Shown here piece after piece: positions 1-10,643 of a stretch of DNA of 64,000 nucleotides. Within the stretch, counting starts at the first letter, position 1; each line of letters begins with the position of its first letter. The translations under genes were made by a program, and so were the position numbers. Source of the DNA: Dactylonectria macrodidyma (taxonomy: Eukaryota; Ascomycota; Sordariomycetes; Hypocreales; Nectriaceae); NCBI GenBank assembly GCA_020744425.1, contig JAGMUV010000026.1, positions 62,001 through 126,000 on the forward strand, in the 5' to 3' direction. A model generated the notes under the pieces. It was not told the origin of the DNA. It made no database searches and saw only the letters and a list, made by a program, of their open reading frames with translations.

Positions 1-758
1 TCGGGACTTACTTCCAACCGATAGCAAAGCCCCAAGAAGGGTCGATAAAGCGGGTAGAAAACGCCGAGAAGGAGCCAGTGACGGGGAAGAGAACACAGAG
101 CTCGCAGAGGGACTGCACGGTACAGTATTGCATCGCACCGAGTATAAGGAACGAGAGAATGAGGTTTGCCGGACCACCCTTGTAGAGAGCGTTGCCCGAG
201 GCGACGAAGAGGCCGGTTCCTAGGAAGGGTATCAGTGTCAGCGACGTTGGGCGATATGGGTGGAGAGAGGCGACAAGACAGATCGAGGGGAAGGTATAAC
301 TGTTAACGAGACTTGTTTTCGGTTGACCGTGGGTATCAACTTTGACGACGGTTTCGCTTGTCTTTCTTCGGCAAGCTTGAAAACGACGAGCGGAAGGGGT
401 GGGGACTGGCCAAGTACTCACCGATAGCCCCTCCAAAGGCAATCATCTGCATATGCCTACCCTTGAGCTTCCTGGCGAGGGCCGTTGTGGCCGTCTTAGC
501 ATTTGCTGCTCGGATGTCGTAATAGCGATCCCCTTGGGCCGACATGACAGGCTGTGGTGTAGCATGGTAGCCGCTGTTAAGGCTCTTGCTGGGCCGTCGC
601 TTGGCACGGCGGAAGCCATCCATCCAGTCGGTGGGCTCGGGGCGCTTGGCAGAGGCGTCCCACCAGAATCCCTCTATGTTGAAGCGACCAGTGTTGCTGA
701 GGTGCTTCATCTCAACAGCCTCAACCTCGTGGGTGGGCATAATGGGGTTGCCCGGCAT
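1..758 (-). CDS. Amino acid permease, 5' part, cut by window edge
   Basis: N-terminal part of a fungal amino acid/polyamine transporter that would import amino acids at the plasma membrane. Exon 1 runs 758 to 422 and ends in the motif LKGRHMQMIAFGGAIG. A GT-AG intron fills 421-220. Exon 2 (219-12) continues TGLFVASG and then through the first membrane helices to GFAIGW. A second donor (GTAAGT) begins at 11, so the gene carries on to the left. LKGRHxQMIAxGGxIGTGLF is the signature of the yeast GAP1/DIP5-type family. The roughly 110-residue hydrophilic N-terminus is normal for it. The start at 758 is the first ATG of the open frame. Substrate is not predictable from this part. Confidence 0.9.
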
Positions 759-2107
759 CGTGGCTGATGGGAGGATGAGATGAGAGGGAGAGGAGGATGA
801 AAGGACACAAAAGAATCAAGGGCGAGTGCCTATGCTAAGAATCCGTCAACGAGCGAGCGATGGTGCTCGACGGAGCGCCGATGGTCCGCTCGGTCAATTC
901 GATTCGCCTGTGTGACAGAGGGGTCGCTGGACGTAGGATGCCATTTGTACCCTAGTATATGAGAGATTTCCTAGGATTCGGTGGAGGGTCGCGTGTTTTT
1001 TGGTGGCGTCGAGGCGGTGCAACCCAGTCCCTGTGCCCTTCATACATATTATCGATGTTTAGCCTACCAGCAAAAGAGCGGGGTTGGGGAAAGCCTAGCC
1101 ACTTGCCCTTATCCGATCTAATGCGCCTTGAGGTTCGAGCTAGTACACTCAGCTGGGACAACCGGGGGTGGTCTAAGTTTTGACACGATAGCTCCTGCAT
1201 GCAGTTGTCACACTCGCTGAAATTCCGCTATGCCGCGTGTACCGGTAGTTGAAAAAAAAGGCTTCCCCTGAAAGTTAAAACGAAGAAGCTGAAAAGGAGC
1301 CTTCCTCATATAGGCAGGCAATTTGCAAGAAATACAGGGAAGTAGTTGTGATCCCCTAGCTTCTAGAACAGACATTTCCCAACAGCGCTATCACTCACTA
1401 GTGAGTAAGCTAATTATGAAACAAGGGGCAATGTGCACCGTGAATACGCGTCGTCCCGATACTTACAACGCTATACTCCGTAGAGCAAGTGAGATTGCTA
1501 GTGGGACTGATAAAAATTAATGAGACTGATCTTAAGGAGCTGACTATGACGGGGCACTGTGCTCATCGACTCGGCAAGTGTTTCGCAGAATGCCTTCACA
1601 ATGGTGTCGACTCTACGGTCATACTCTGCCTCTGCATCTCTGACACCGGACTCGTATCCTGAGATCAGTCGCCTTACGCAACTGTCACATATCGGGATAT
1701 CGGATTTTGCAGCTATGACAACAGTCAAGCTTTCTGCCCTTCATCATAAGGTTCCACAGCCACTTTCCTCGTCACTGGCCTCGTCATCAGCTTCGTCACA
1801 AGCCTAGCTTTTCCTATGATCAGGAGGATAGCTAGATAAAGCCAAATAGTCCGTAGCATCCGGACCGTCTTGGCTGTCCGAGGTCATCATCAGTCTCTTC
1901 ATCTATAAGACTGACCCAAAGACCCTCATTAGATAGGAAGAATAGCAAGAGCTTCTTACACACATGATCACTTCCATCTCCTAGATGCAACAGCAACATC
2001 TCAGAAGGCAAATTTCACTCACACCCACATCAGCTAATGTTGTTCTGGCCAGGATCAATCTGCAGCATACGTGAGCCAGCGACCGTGTGCTGGAGCATAC
2101 TGTGAAC
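759..2107. other. Intergenic, no supported gene
   Basis: Presumed promoter of the permease on its left side. The only peptide of note is a 76-residue minus-strand frame at 1498-1728 with a CDSC motif. It has stops just upstream and I recognise no family, so I do not call a gene. Confidence 0.4.
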
Positions 2108-2109
2108 TA

Positions 2110-3507
2110 CACCGGGGTTCCAAAAGTCCTGCAACAGCCCCACTTACACCACTCCCCAGACCGGAACACACAGAAGAAAGATACCAATTCAACAGGCCAC
2201 AGAATAGCTACGATAAAAGTAACTACATTTTTAGTTTCCCCAGAGGCGTGGCTTTAATATTTTGTATACCAACCCCTAGCCTTGCGGCAGGCCTCGATTC
2301 TCCGTAGCATTGACTCGAGGAGGCCCTGAATGAAGTCCTGGGGGGATAGCTTCCCAAGCCACTTCTAAGCACACTTTAAATTTTGCGATATCGGCTGCGT
2401 TTTTCTTCAATTTAGAGACCCAAGGAAACATTCTATAGAGGTCTCTCTTTAGTCTGGCCCAAACATGCTCAATGGGGTTTAAATCCGGGCTGTGAGGGGG
2501 CCAGTCGATTAGAGAGATCCCGTGTTCGAGCAGGAAGCTCATAGAGACCTTTGATGTGTGGATTCCGGCATTATCCTGTTGAAAATGCCCGGTGCCATTA
2601 TAATCAGGAAGAAGCCCAGAAGTCAGAGCTTCGATATAGCTATTAGATGAGTAGCCGCCGCGCTTGGAAGCTGTATCCCGGGTCATAATAACCAGCTTGC
2701 TTCGGCTCTTCTTGCAAATTGCACCCCACACCATTATTGTCACATCACCTTCGCTATGAGCCCTTAAGTTGACGAATTTCGGGTCATAGATCTCGTGAGT
2801 AAACCTCCAGACCCAGGTGCCTGGATTGGCGCTGCCATTTTGAGCAGAGCACTCGTCAGAGAAGATAACCTAAGGAGGGTGAGTATTAGATATTATAGCA
2901 GACGCGGACATCTTAAACACTTAGCCGCACCTCGCTCAATTCTTCTTCTCTTTTCGCCCAGTCGCGTGTAAATTGAAGCCGCTGAGCTGCATCTTCCTTT
3001 CGTAAAAATATCCTCTTCCTAGCTTGCCATTTACGCAAGTTTACCTCATTTAAAGCCCGGCGGACAGTCGTGGCACTCACCCCAAGACCTAGGTCGTCCA
3101 CTAGGTCATTTCTTAAGACATCTTATCCTGTCGTACAGCATGAATAACAGTCCTTTTCCCCCGAGGCGTCAGACTTGGAGGACGACCGGACCGAGGGCTA
3201 GGATCGATTGATGCGGTTGTCTCGAGCCGTTGAAGCAGACGGCTGATTGTGGCTGTCGTGACCCCAAAACGCGTCGCGACCACGCTCCTTTTCTCTCCGG
3301 CTTGTACGGCCGCAATAATAGCCGCACGGAGCTCGGGGCTGGTTTGTTGCCTTCCTTGACGATTTCCAGATACTATGGTCCCAAAAGACCGTAAATTAGA
3401 CGTCATGATAAAAAGTTGTGGAAGGTTGAAGATGAAGGTGGCAGGAAACGCGGTTCTGATCGTCGACGCGAGTCGCGTGGCGTTGCAGGACTTTTGGAAC
3501 CCCACTG
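2110..3507 (-). mobile_element. Tc1-type DNA transposon, 1.4 kb, complete ends
   Basis: The ends are imperfect inverted repeats of about 26 bp. Bases 2114-2135 match the reverse complement of 3482-3503 exactly over 22 bp, and the outer bases read CACC on the left and CAGT on the right. TA dinucleotides flank both sides (2108-2109 and 3508-3509), as expected for Tc1/mariner insertion. The internal gene is a broken Tc1 transposase on the minus strand. Confidence 0.85.
2254..3406 (-). pseudogene. Tc1/mariner transposase, frameshifted
   Basis: A cut-and-paste transposase. The N-terminus from 3406 has a helix-turn-helix (VVATRFGVTTATISRLLQRL) followed by the GRPPSLTPRGKR hook. A second helix-turn-helix (GVSATTVRRALNEVN) follows. 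The catalytic DDE residues are in VIFSDE (near 2865), FQQDNAGIH (near 2580) and SPDLNPIEHVW (near 2490). A 61-bp GT-AG intron lies at 2870-2930. Two lesions break it: a frame change near 3113 between the two helix-turn-helix parts, and an extra base in a C/G run near 2340. After the second lesion the true C-terminus (ending WYTKY) continues in another frame to 2254. Not functional. Confidence 0.85.
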
Positions 3508-3547
3508 TAGCACCCATGTGTTGGCGCAGAATTTGTGCTACAGTGGG
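3501..3547. repeat. 13-bp inverted repeat beside Tc1 right end
   Basis: CCCACTGTAGCAC at 3501-3513 is repeated inverted at 3535-3547. The first arm overlaps the right terminus of the Tc1 element. The second arm (TA then CAGTGGG) looks like the tip of another Tc1-type end, but no partner end was found downstream. Confidence 0.5.
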
Positions 3548-3575
3548 TCCGATTTAATTCAGCCCGAAGGGCGTT

Positions 3576-3674
3576 TGCCTTTCGGTATGAAAGGTCTTCT
3601 TAAGCTCTGGGATTTTTCACCCCCGAAATGCCTTTCGGTACGAAAGGTCTTTTAAGCTCTGGGATTCTCTACCC
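3576..3674. repeat. Two tandem copies of a ~47-bp hairpin unit
   Basis: Units at about 3576-3622 and 3629-3674 differ at a few bases. Each holds a short inverted repeat: CCTTTCG, a 3-base loop GTA, then CGAAAGG (perfect in unit 2, one mismatch in unit 1). No gene was found from 3508 to about 3940. Confidence 0.6.
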
Positions 3675-3939
3675 AAAAATCGACCGCTCATCCCTGCAAA
3701 CCCACCCCTGTAAAATTACCCGATTAGTCATCCTCGGCGCACCTCCGCTTGGCTGGAAATTTATTTCCCGATTAGTAAGCCAGACTGCACCTCCTGTTGG
3801 TCCGGATTAACCCCATCCGAATACCCCCCAGAGGTGCCAATCTTCCCTCCTCGAAGGCACGTGAAATGTACATGAAATTGTACGTGGGAACTCTTACCTC
3901 AGCAAGCTCAGGCCATTGTGGCTCGTGCCTACGGCAGCG

Positions 3940-4330
3940 GAACACGCTACTCACGTGCACTCCTCGAGCAAATGGCCTGAGTCAAGATGGACACAACGCA
4001 GCCGCAGCGCCCACGTGTCCGTTGATGCCACTTCCATCCGTGTATATATGTATGGCGTCTGGCTCATTGCCGATGCCGTACTGGTGTCTCGCTTGCGCTT
4101 TCTCGACGCTCTCTTCGATGAACGTTTTTGGGCCTGTCCACCATGGTGAGACGACGTGCGGGGTGATTACTTCCATTTTCTCCATCTCGAACCCTTGTTC
4201 GTCCCGTATGGCTTTCTGTATTGCTCTGCGTGGGCTCAATTTTGTCTTTCCTCCTCCCAGACTATATCCGTTGTGCTGGGATTCTTGTCCCTCAAAGCCG
4301 ATTCTTCCCAGACAATCAGCATTGTGCTTC
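3940..4330 (-). pseudogene. Non-LTR retrotransposon (LINE) RNase H fragment
   Basis: The minus strand reads ...TPHVVSPWWTGPKTFI..., then IHIYTDGSGINGHVGAAAALC, and then degenerates. IYTDGS is the first catalytic motif of the RNase H domain that follows reverse transcriptase in fungal Tad/I-type LINEs. The PPWW-like linker upstream is usual between the two domains. Only about 100 residues remain, with a stop directly after the motif. No reverse transcriptase part is left in the window. Confidence 0.7.
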
Positions 4331-4719
4331 CAGATGTGATGTTCGATGGGCAGAAGATATGTTTCGGTGTAACAGGTGCAGGGGTATCATGGACCGGTTT
4401 TTCGGTCGCTCAAAGACCCTGTGGGTCCGCGCATTTGGCGCCAAACTAGCCCCAAAATCGAAGGTCACGCCTCTCCACAGGCCCTTCGCCTTTGGGCGAA
4501 AAACCCCATACAAACGCGCGGGGCCGCAGAGAAAAGTGACAAAACCGAAGGTCAGCTGACTTGCCTTTGTATGCGCCGCCCTTCCAAAATGGCCGTAAAT
4601 CATCCCACCAAAATCGCGTCGATCACCACCTCCCATCATCCACCTTAATTGCACTGCAATTGCGCCACAACCACGACCCTCCCGGCCCGGCTGACCGCGT
4701 ATCTTGTCATCTATTTACT
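4331..4719. other. Presumed 5' region of the Crypton
   Basis: No gene is supported here. The short inverted motif ACCGG-TTTTT-CGGTC is visible near 4392. Cryptons lack inverted terminal repeats, so the left boundary of the element cannot be placed. Confidence 0.3.
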
Positions 4720-4936
4720 ATGGATTCTATCGCCATTGAAGATGCTCGCGTGCGGGCGGCCATGGACTTCTATTTGCTCGACTTGGAGGGGACGGCGCCC
4801 AAGAATACGGTTAAGAACTACGCGCCAAAACAGGCCGAATGGAAGGTCAGATTGTTGCTACCTGCCCTCGATTTACGTACTGATGCCACTATAGAACTGG
4901 TGCGCCAGTAACTGGCCGCCTATCCCTGAAGACTGG

Positions 4937-5203
4937 TGTCAGACAATTGGCTCCACAGGGATCATTGTTGGCATCGGTCAATTGATGAGAATTATCTAAG
5001 GAGCAAGAACTCAATGCCAAGATGCACTGAGCCGTGCAGCTCTTTTATACACAAATGAAAGCGTTGGCTGTTTAGGCAGCAGCCTGCTGCTTGACGCTAA
5101 TTGTGGTCGTTCACTCTCATCGTGAACAAGTTCACGATGATCGTGATCCTTGCCTCATTTCGACGGCAGCTGCTCTAGTGGGGCCGGGGCTTGATATGCG
5201 ACA
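4937..5203 (-). repeat. Copia 3' LTR
   Basis: 267 bp, TG...CA. On the minus strand a TATA box (TATAAAAGAGC, forward 5040-5050) marks the promoter. Just upstream of it lie two near-perfect palindromes: ATCGTGAAC-AA-GTTCACGAT at 5119-5138, and GGCAGCAG/CCTGCTGC near 5084. Confidence 0.93.
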
Positions 5204-5214
5204 CACCCCCCAGC
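5204..5214 (-). other. Copia polypurine tract
   Basis: Directly inside the 3' LTR the minus strand reads GCTGGGGGGTG. A purine-rich run at this spot is the expected primer for plus-strand DNA synthesis. Confidence 0.6.
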
Positions 5215-5276
5215 GTTGAGTGATCAAGTCGACGCTGCTAGAAGCTATCACAACCAGCCATAAAATCACCATCATC

Positions 5277-8200
5277 CTATTGCATAGCTTGGTCTCCCAA
5301 GCCCACCTCCCTCTTGATATCGACCAAATTCAGCATTGAGCGGAAGTGCTCAAACTTAGATCTGGACAGAGCTTTCGTCAAGCCGTCTGCTGGCATTTGA
5401 TCAGTCTTGAGGTATTCCACCAGAAATCTACCTTTCTTGAATTCCTGCTTCAGCCACATGTTCTGGACGTCAACATGTCGCAACTTCGTCGTAATTCTCT
5501 GGTTCTCCTCAACCACAAGTCGGATCGACTGAAGATTGTCGCAGTATATCTTAAGTGGTCCAAGATCAAGAGAGATATCCCTGAGAAGGCGGTCTAGGGC
5601 GTAGCTCTCTTTGGCTGTTCTCTCTAGGCTCAAGATTTCTGCTTCAGTTGTCGAAGTCGTGACTGTGTCTTGGAGACCAGCCTTCCATACGACCGGTCCG
5701 TTGAACAGTGTCATGACATATCCCTGCGATGAGCGTCGGGTCTCGATATCATCTGCAAATGACGCATCACTTGCGATCACAAGAGCCTCTCCTGCGTGCA
5801 TCCCATCATAGATGATGGCAAGGAATCTCGTCGCGTAGAGGTAACGAATGCATTGGTTGGCTGCAGCAAGATGTTCAGGCGATGGGTTTGTCAAGAACCT
5901 TGCAAGCTGGGCTGCTGCTCGCGCTATGTCCGGTCTGGTCATAACTGCGATATACATCAAAGACCCAACGCGTTCTTGATACGCTTTGACTTCTTCCTTG
6001 GTGGCCTGTCCGTCATATTTGACAAGAGGGATCGTTGTGATCGGGATCGATGGCACTCGAAGTTTTGAATCGCAGAGCTTGAATTTTCGTGCGATTTTCT
6101 CAACGTAAGCGTCTTGGCAGAGGTAGATCTTCCGATTTGGTCGATCCCTAATAACTCTGATGCCAAGATACCATTTGAACTCTTCTTCGCGCAGGTTGTA
6201 TTTGCATTGGAGATGTTGAACGAGGTTGTCTACCACCTGCTTCTCTTGCCGTGGGCTGAGGATCAGGATATCGTCAACATAGACGAGAACTAGGATCTTG
6301 CCATTGGTAAAGACGCAGGGTTCTTCATCCGTGCGATCAATCCCTGCTTCCTTGAGCGCCTCAGAAATCTCGTTATACCAAAGGAGTGGAGCCTCGCGAA
6401 GACCGTAGAGGGCCTTGTCGAGTTCCGCGATCATGGTTGACGTTTCCCCTGGCTTCAGGAAACCAAGTTCCACATATCCCTTGGGAAGCTGAACGTAGAC
6501 GGGTTGGTCCTTCTTGAGGTCGCTGTAGAGGAATGCGTTCCCAACGTCGAATTGTCGAATCTCGAGATCGAATCGTGCCGCTGTTGCCATCATGATCCTG
6601 AAGGTCTTTGCTGCAAGCGTGGCGGCATAAGTTTCCAGTCCGCCATCGTCATCTTGGAGATCCCCACGGACACAGACGCGAGCCTTGCACCTTTGGAGGT
6701 AGCCATCTTGATCGAATTTATAGGTGAATACCCACTTCAGCGGAAGGGGTAGTCCACGAGCTTTATCGCGTTCGACCAGTCTCCAGGTGCCTCGTCGGAG
6801 GAGATCGTGTAATTCCTTTCTTATGGCTGCTTTGAATTCTGAGCCCATTGGGTGGTCTTCTAGATCCTGATATCGTTTGGGAAGTCGTACAAGTTCATCC
6901 CGGTGAAATCGATGATCTCGTGCCGTCTTGGAGGCTGCGGCGAGAAAGACGCTATGAAATGTTGCGAGGTTTCCCTCTGGATGTTGATCGGTTGGAAGCT
7001 GGGTAGTGAAAACGCTGTGCACGTTATCATCATACTTCCGATTTGGCTTTGGTGTCCGGTCACTCTTGCGAGTCGGTTGGTCACCGTAGAGTTCCTTTTG
7101 GCTGCGGCGTGTGCGCGTTGTGCCGCGAGCTTCAGGAGTTGTTTGGTCACCTGACGGCTGCTTGTCCGGTTGCATGCTATTGCCTTCTGGGGAAGGTCGC
7201 CGGCGTGGGTTCAGCGGTTGAACTACGATCGTGTCCCGGGTGACTCCTTCAGGACTAAGATCGCGTGACTCAGTTGAACTTGGAATGGCATGACTTGGCT
7301 CGATGTCTTCGAATCGGCTGTCTGGCGATGGGGCAGCTGATCTTTGCATCGGAGGGCCATGATATTCGTCAAGGTCACTGTCTGGACCAGCCACGGACCG
7401 TTGGGCAGGTGAATTCGGGTCTGTTTGCAACGGCGGGTCTGGTGTTGAAGTGTTCGAGCCGGTTGACCCGAAAGCTGGTGAGGCGTCCCTACTGACCAGC
7501 TGTGGTGTTGGGTCCGGCGTCGGAAGGATTGGTGGTTCGCCCAGAGGTGTGAGAAGTCTTTGCGATAGAGGCTGTACAGGCTGTGACGTGCTGTCTGCAG
7601 CACCTGAAGTGGCTCCTCTAGCGTCTTCCACCCCCGAGTTCGAACCGTCTGGGTTGAAACCCAAGATGTGGTCATCGAACTCATAGAGAAATTCGTCCAA
7701 GATCGTGTCCCAGTCTCGCCGAGGAAGTGGCTCCAACGCCTGCAGTGTTGGTCTGTATTCCACGACCGCTTCCGTCTCGAGCTGTTCTTCTTTCTCTGGG
7801 TCAAAGAATTCCTCTTCATTGAATCGTACGTCTCGGGACAGGATGACCTGATTGAGCTTGGGGACCCAGATACGATAGATATTGCTAGCATGATAACCAA
7901 CGAGATATCCAACGTGTGCTCGTGGGCCAAGCTTGAACTGATTGATGTCTTTCCCGGCCTTATAGCGGCTGTTTAAGGGATATGCTTTGCATCCATACGC
8001 ATAAATCCCGCGCCAGTCTGGTCGGAGGTCCTTTGTTGCATCAAAATCGACGTTTGGTGGTCTATACCATCGAAAGTGCTGGTGAAACCAACGGTCCATC
8101 TTCTCCTTGGGTGACATCCACTCGTTCCTGCGGCTGGGAAGGATATTATGTATCCAAACGGCTGCACGGTAGAATTCTGGCCAGAGATCTTGCGGAAGGA

Positions 8201-10457
8201 GGCCAATCATACAGCGCATTCGTAGCTGATTGATTCCACCAGGTCGTTCCGCTCCACCAGTCGGTTCTTTGGTGTGCGTCGGCGGAAGTTCAATCTCCAT
8301 TCCTACCTCTGTCGCCCAAATCTGAAACTCGGAGTCTCTTTGAAAAGGTAGATTAATGACGGCCCTTTCGTTGTCGATTCTGATCTTGCAGATCGATGCA
8401 CCCGTGTGTCGCTTGACTCGGGCCTCAAAGTTCTTGATGATCTTGCTGACTTCCGTCTTTGAAGCCAAGGACCAGGAGAACATCATGCCGCTGAATTCGT
8501 CTGTGATAAGCAGAACGTAGCGGTGTCCATTGTATGCCGCAGGGAACTCGAAGATGTCGATGAAGATCCGGTAAAACGGTTGTCTTGACCGGTTTGGTGA
8601 TTCCCTGCGGGAGATAATCTCGGTCGCCTTGCCAGTGCCGCAGGCCGTGCATTGAACAGTAGTCGGACCCTTGATCCGGACTCCCTTGGTCTGTAAGACA
8701 AGTTGTTCAAGTGCTTGTGGTCCTGCGTGGCAAGAGCGAAGATGCCATATTTCGGAAGAATCTAGTCGCGGTGGAGCCGGAACCCTTGAAGTCGCCATTC
8801 TTTGTCGTCTCGGCTTGAGGCGGTCCGCTTGGAAAGAGGAAAATACATCTTGGAAGGCGTTGAATACGGAGATCAAGGATTGTGGAAGCTTGAAGTAAGA
8901 GCGGGAAACTGGCTTGTATTCGACTACATCGAGGTCGTATTGGTCTGTGAGACGACAGAGAATATCATTGTCGTCGTAGGTGCCCATTCGGAGCGTATTA
9001 TCAAACCCACAATGCCATAATCCCTTCCTTGCAAGTTTCTTCGCGCTGATGATGTTCGTATGGAATCTTGGCACATACGCAACGTCAAGGAGGACAAGAG
9101 CGCGCGTGTTTCTTCCGTCTTCGCCATCCAGCACGTTTTCCATCCTTCGGATGCCTCGTGCTTCGACCTTCAAGGAACCTTCGCCGATCATAACATAGTC
9201 GGTTTCCACAGCTTCGCGGACGTCAGTCAGCAGACTCTTATCATTAACGATATGAGTAGTTGCTCCACAGTCATAGATCGTCGAATTGTAAAGAGGATGC
9301 TTCTCGCGTAGGGCTGCAAAGACTGAATCGGAGGTTCCACTGGAGAGGCCGTTGGCATCGATGGTCAAGCCAGCAAAGTCTCCGTGTTTACGTGGGTTCC
9401 CCTTGTCTTCTGGTTGGTCCGACTTGGCGGTCGCTGCCGAGCCCTTGACTGTGTCGACAAGGTTCTTCCACTTGGCTTGCTTCAGAGCTTCCTTGCAGGT
9501 CTTGACGCGGCTGGACTTAACGTGTCTTCCATCCTTGGACTCGCCATTGGTTGCGATCTGCACTGCGGCGCAATCAACGGGCTTCCACCGATGTTTGGAC
9601 GACGGCAGTCCACACGGACAGTGGCTTTGGGCTGCATCAGAGACGGCAAACACGCTGTCGGTCAGCTTGCTGGTCATTCTGGTGCTTCGAACCTGTTCGT
9701 GAAAGAGTTCGCCCAACGCGCGCAGTGTGACATCCATCTTGAGGCCGAACTTCTTGCTGTTCATGATTTGAACCTTCTGCTGGCTTGCCCAAGTTGAGTC
9801 AAAGGCAGAAGTCGCAGCGAGGAAATCATTGATGGCAGACTGTCCTTCCAGTTCAGCGATCTTGTGCCTTTCGCCTTCTAGCTTGGCTTTACTCCAAGCC
9901 ACGAGCCAGTCCTCCGGCTTGACCCTCTTAGTCTGGGCCAGGACCTGTCTGTATCTTAACCGTGCCTCCTCCTTCTGTTCGTCCTCGGAGGGTGCAAGGC
10001 TTGATCTCAGGTCTCGGACTATAGTACGAAGGTCAGACTTAGAAGTCGTGTTGCCGAGATAGGTTTTATCGACGGTTGATCGAACCCAAACAGCGAGTTC
10101 AGCATAGGCACGCTGCCGGTTGGCGAAGGTCGCGAGCTTGACCTTGTATTCTGACTGCAGGTGAGTGAGTCGAGTCCACTGACCATCGGTCAGGTCCGTA
10201 GCCGGCTCTGGTCTTGGTCCGGCGACCGCAGCGTTCTGCTGGGTTGCGTGTGTCCAAGCCTCGTAGGCAGCCTTGTTGAGTAGACCGAGCATTTCTTCAG
10301 AGGTCATGGGTTCCTTTGGTTCTTCCAGGATCGGAGCATCCTTATCGGGATCGACAAAGTCGAAGATCTTGGAAGTCTCAGCCCTTGAGACGAAATCGTC
10401 GTACCAGGCAGTCCATTCGGACGGTCTGGAGAGCGCAACTTCGGACTTGGCTGTCAT
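5277..10457 (-). CDS. Copia Gag-Pol polyprotein
   Basis: 1726 residues in one frame with no stop between gag and pol. The N-terminal gag (about 1-400) lacks a classic CCHC knuckle and has only a Cys/His cluster (CPCGLPSSKHRW...C). Protease motif DCGATTHIVND follows, with Cys where most families have Ser. The integrase zinc part carries HLRSCH and CTACG, and its core has D in FIDIF, D in IRIDNE and E in PTGGAERPGG. Reverse transcriptase shows KWVFTYK, QFDVGNAF and the catalytic YVDD. RNase H has ASDASFAD, STTEAE and CDN. The order protease-integrase-RT-RNase H defines Ty1/copia. All key residues are present, so it is probably functional. Confidence 0.95.
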   Translation of the reverse strand: MTAKSEVALSRPSEWTAWYDDFVSRAETSKIFDFVDPDKDAPILEEPKEPMTSEEMLGLLNKAAYEAWTHATQQNAAVAGPRPEPATDLTDGQWTRLTHLQSEYKVKLATFANRQRAYAELAVWVRSTVDKTYLGNTTSKSDLRTIVRDLRSSLAPSEDEQKEEARLRYRQVLAQTKRVKPEDWLVAWSKAKLEGERHKIAELEGQSAINDFLAATSAFDSTWASQQKVQIMNSKKFGLKMDVTLRALGELFHEQVRSTRMTSKLTDSVFAVSDAAQSHCPCGLPSSKHRWKPVDCAAVQIATNGESKDGRHVKSSRVKTCKEALKQAKWKNLVDTVKGSAATAKSDQPEDKGNPRKHGDFAGLTIDANGLSSGTSDSVFAALREKHPLYNSTIYDCGATTHIVNDKSLLTDVREAVETDYVMIGEGSLKVEARGIRRMENVLDGEDGRNTRALVLLDVAYVPRFHTNIISAKKLARKGLWHCGFDNTLRMGTYDDNDILCRLTDQYDLDVVEYKPVSRSYFKLPQSLISVFNAFQDVFSSFQADRLKPRRQRMATSRVPAPPRLDSSEIWHLRSCHAGPQALEQLVLQTKGVRIKGPTTVQCTACGTGKATEIISRRESPNRSRQPFYRIFIDIFEFPAAYNGHRYVLLITDEFSGMMFSWSLASKTEVSKIIKNFEARVKRHTGASICKIRIDNERAVINLPFQRDSEFQIWATEVGMEIELPPTHTKEPTGGAERPGGINQLRMRCMIGLLPQDLWPEFYRAAVWIHNILPSRRNEWMSPKEKMDRWFHQHFRWYRPPNVDFDATKDLRPDWRGIYAYGCKAYPLNSRYKAGKDINQFKLGPRAHVGYLVGYHASNIYRIWVPKLNQVILSRDVRFNEEEFFDPEKEEQLETEAVVEYRPTLQALEPLPRRDWDTILDEFLYEFDDHILGFNPDGSNSGVEDARGATSGAADSTSQPVQPLSQRLLTPLGEPPILPTPDPTPQLVSRDASPAFGSTGSNTSTPDPPLQTDPNSPAQRSVAGPDSDLDEYHGPPMQRSAAPSPDSRFEDIEPSHAIPSSTESRDLSPEGVTRDTIVVQPLNPRRRPSPEGNSMQPDKQPSGDQTTPEARGTTRTRRSQKELYGDQPTRKSDRTPKPNRKYDDNVHSVFTTQLPTDQHPEGNLATFHSVFLAAASKTARDHRFHRDELVRLPKRYQDLEDHPMGSEFKAAIRKELHDLLRRGTWRLVERDKARGLPLPLKWVFTYKFDQDGYLQRCKARVCVRGDLQDDDGGLETYAATLAAKTFRIMMATAARFDLEIRQFDVGNAFLYSDLKKDQPVYVQLPKGYVELGFLKPGETSTMIAELDKALYGLREAPLLWYNEISEALKEAGIDRTDEEPCVFTNGKILVLVYVDDILILSPRQEKQVVDNLVQHLQCKYNLREEEFKWYLGIRVIRDRPNRKIYLCQDAYVEKIARKFKLCDSKLRVPSIPITTIPLVKYDGQATKEEVKAYQERVGSLMYIAVMTRPDIARAAAQLARFLTNPSPEHLAAANQCIRYLYATRFLAIIYDGMHAGEALVIASDASFADDIETRRSSQGYVMTLFNGPVVWKAGLQDTVTTSTTEAEILSLERTAKESYALDRLLRDISLDLGPLKIYCDNLQSIRLVVEENQRITTKLRHVDVQNMWLKQEFKKGRFLVEYLKTDQMPADGLTKALSRSKFEHFRSMLNLVDIKREVGLGDQAMQ

Positions 10458-10630
10458 CTTTGGAAACGCTTGGTATTGGGCAGCAAAAAAGAAGGGGCCG
10501 ACAGGCAGGCAGGCAGCAGATGAGGCTTGTGGCAGGATTCGGATCCGTTATGTGATGTGTGGTGATAGGCGTCGTGCAAGTGTCCTTGCACAACGGTCGG
10601 AATCAGCTATGATGAGCGCCTAAAGTGCTA

Positions 10631-10643
10631 CCGGGCTCATAAC
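10631..10643 (-). other. Copia primer-binding site for half-tRNA-iMet
   Basis: Next to the 5' LTR the forward strand reads CCGGGCTCATAAC, which is the anticodon arm of initiator methionine tRNA (CTCATAA around the CAT anticodon). The minus-strand RNA would pair with an internal fragment of that tRNA, as in Drosophila copia, rather than with a tRNA 3' CCA end. Confidence 0.65.
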
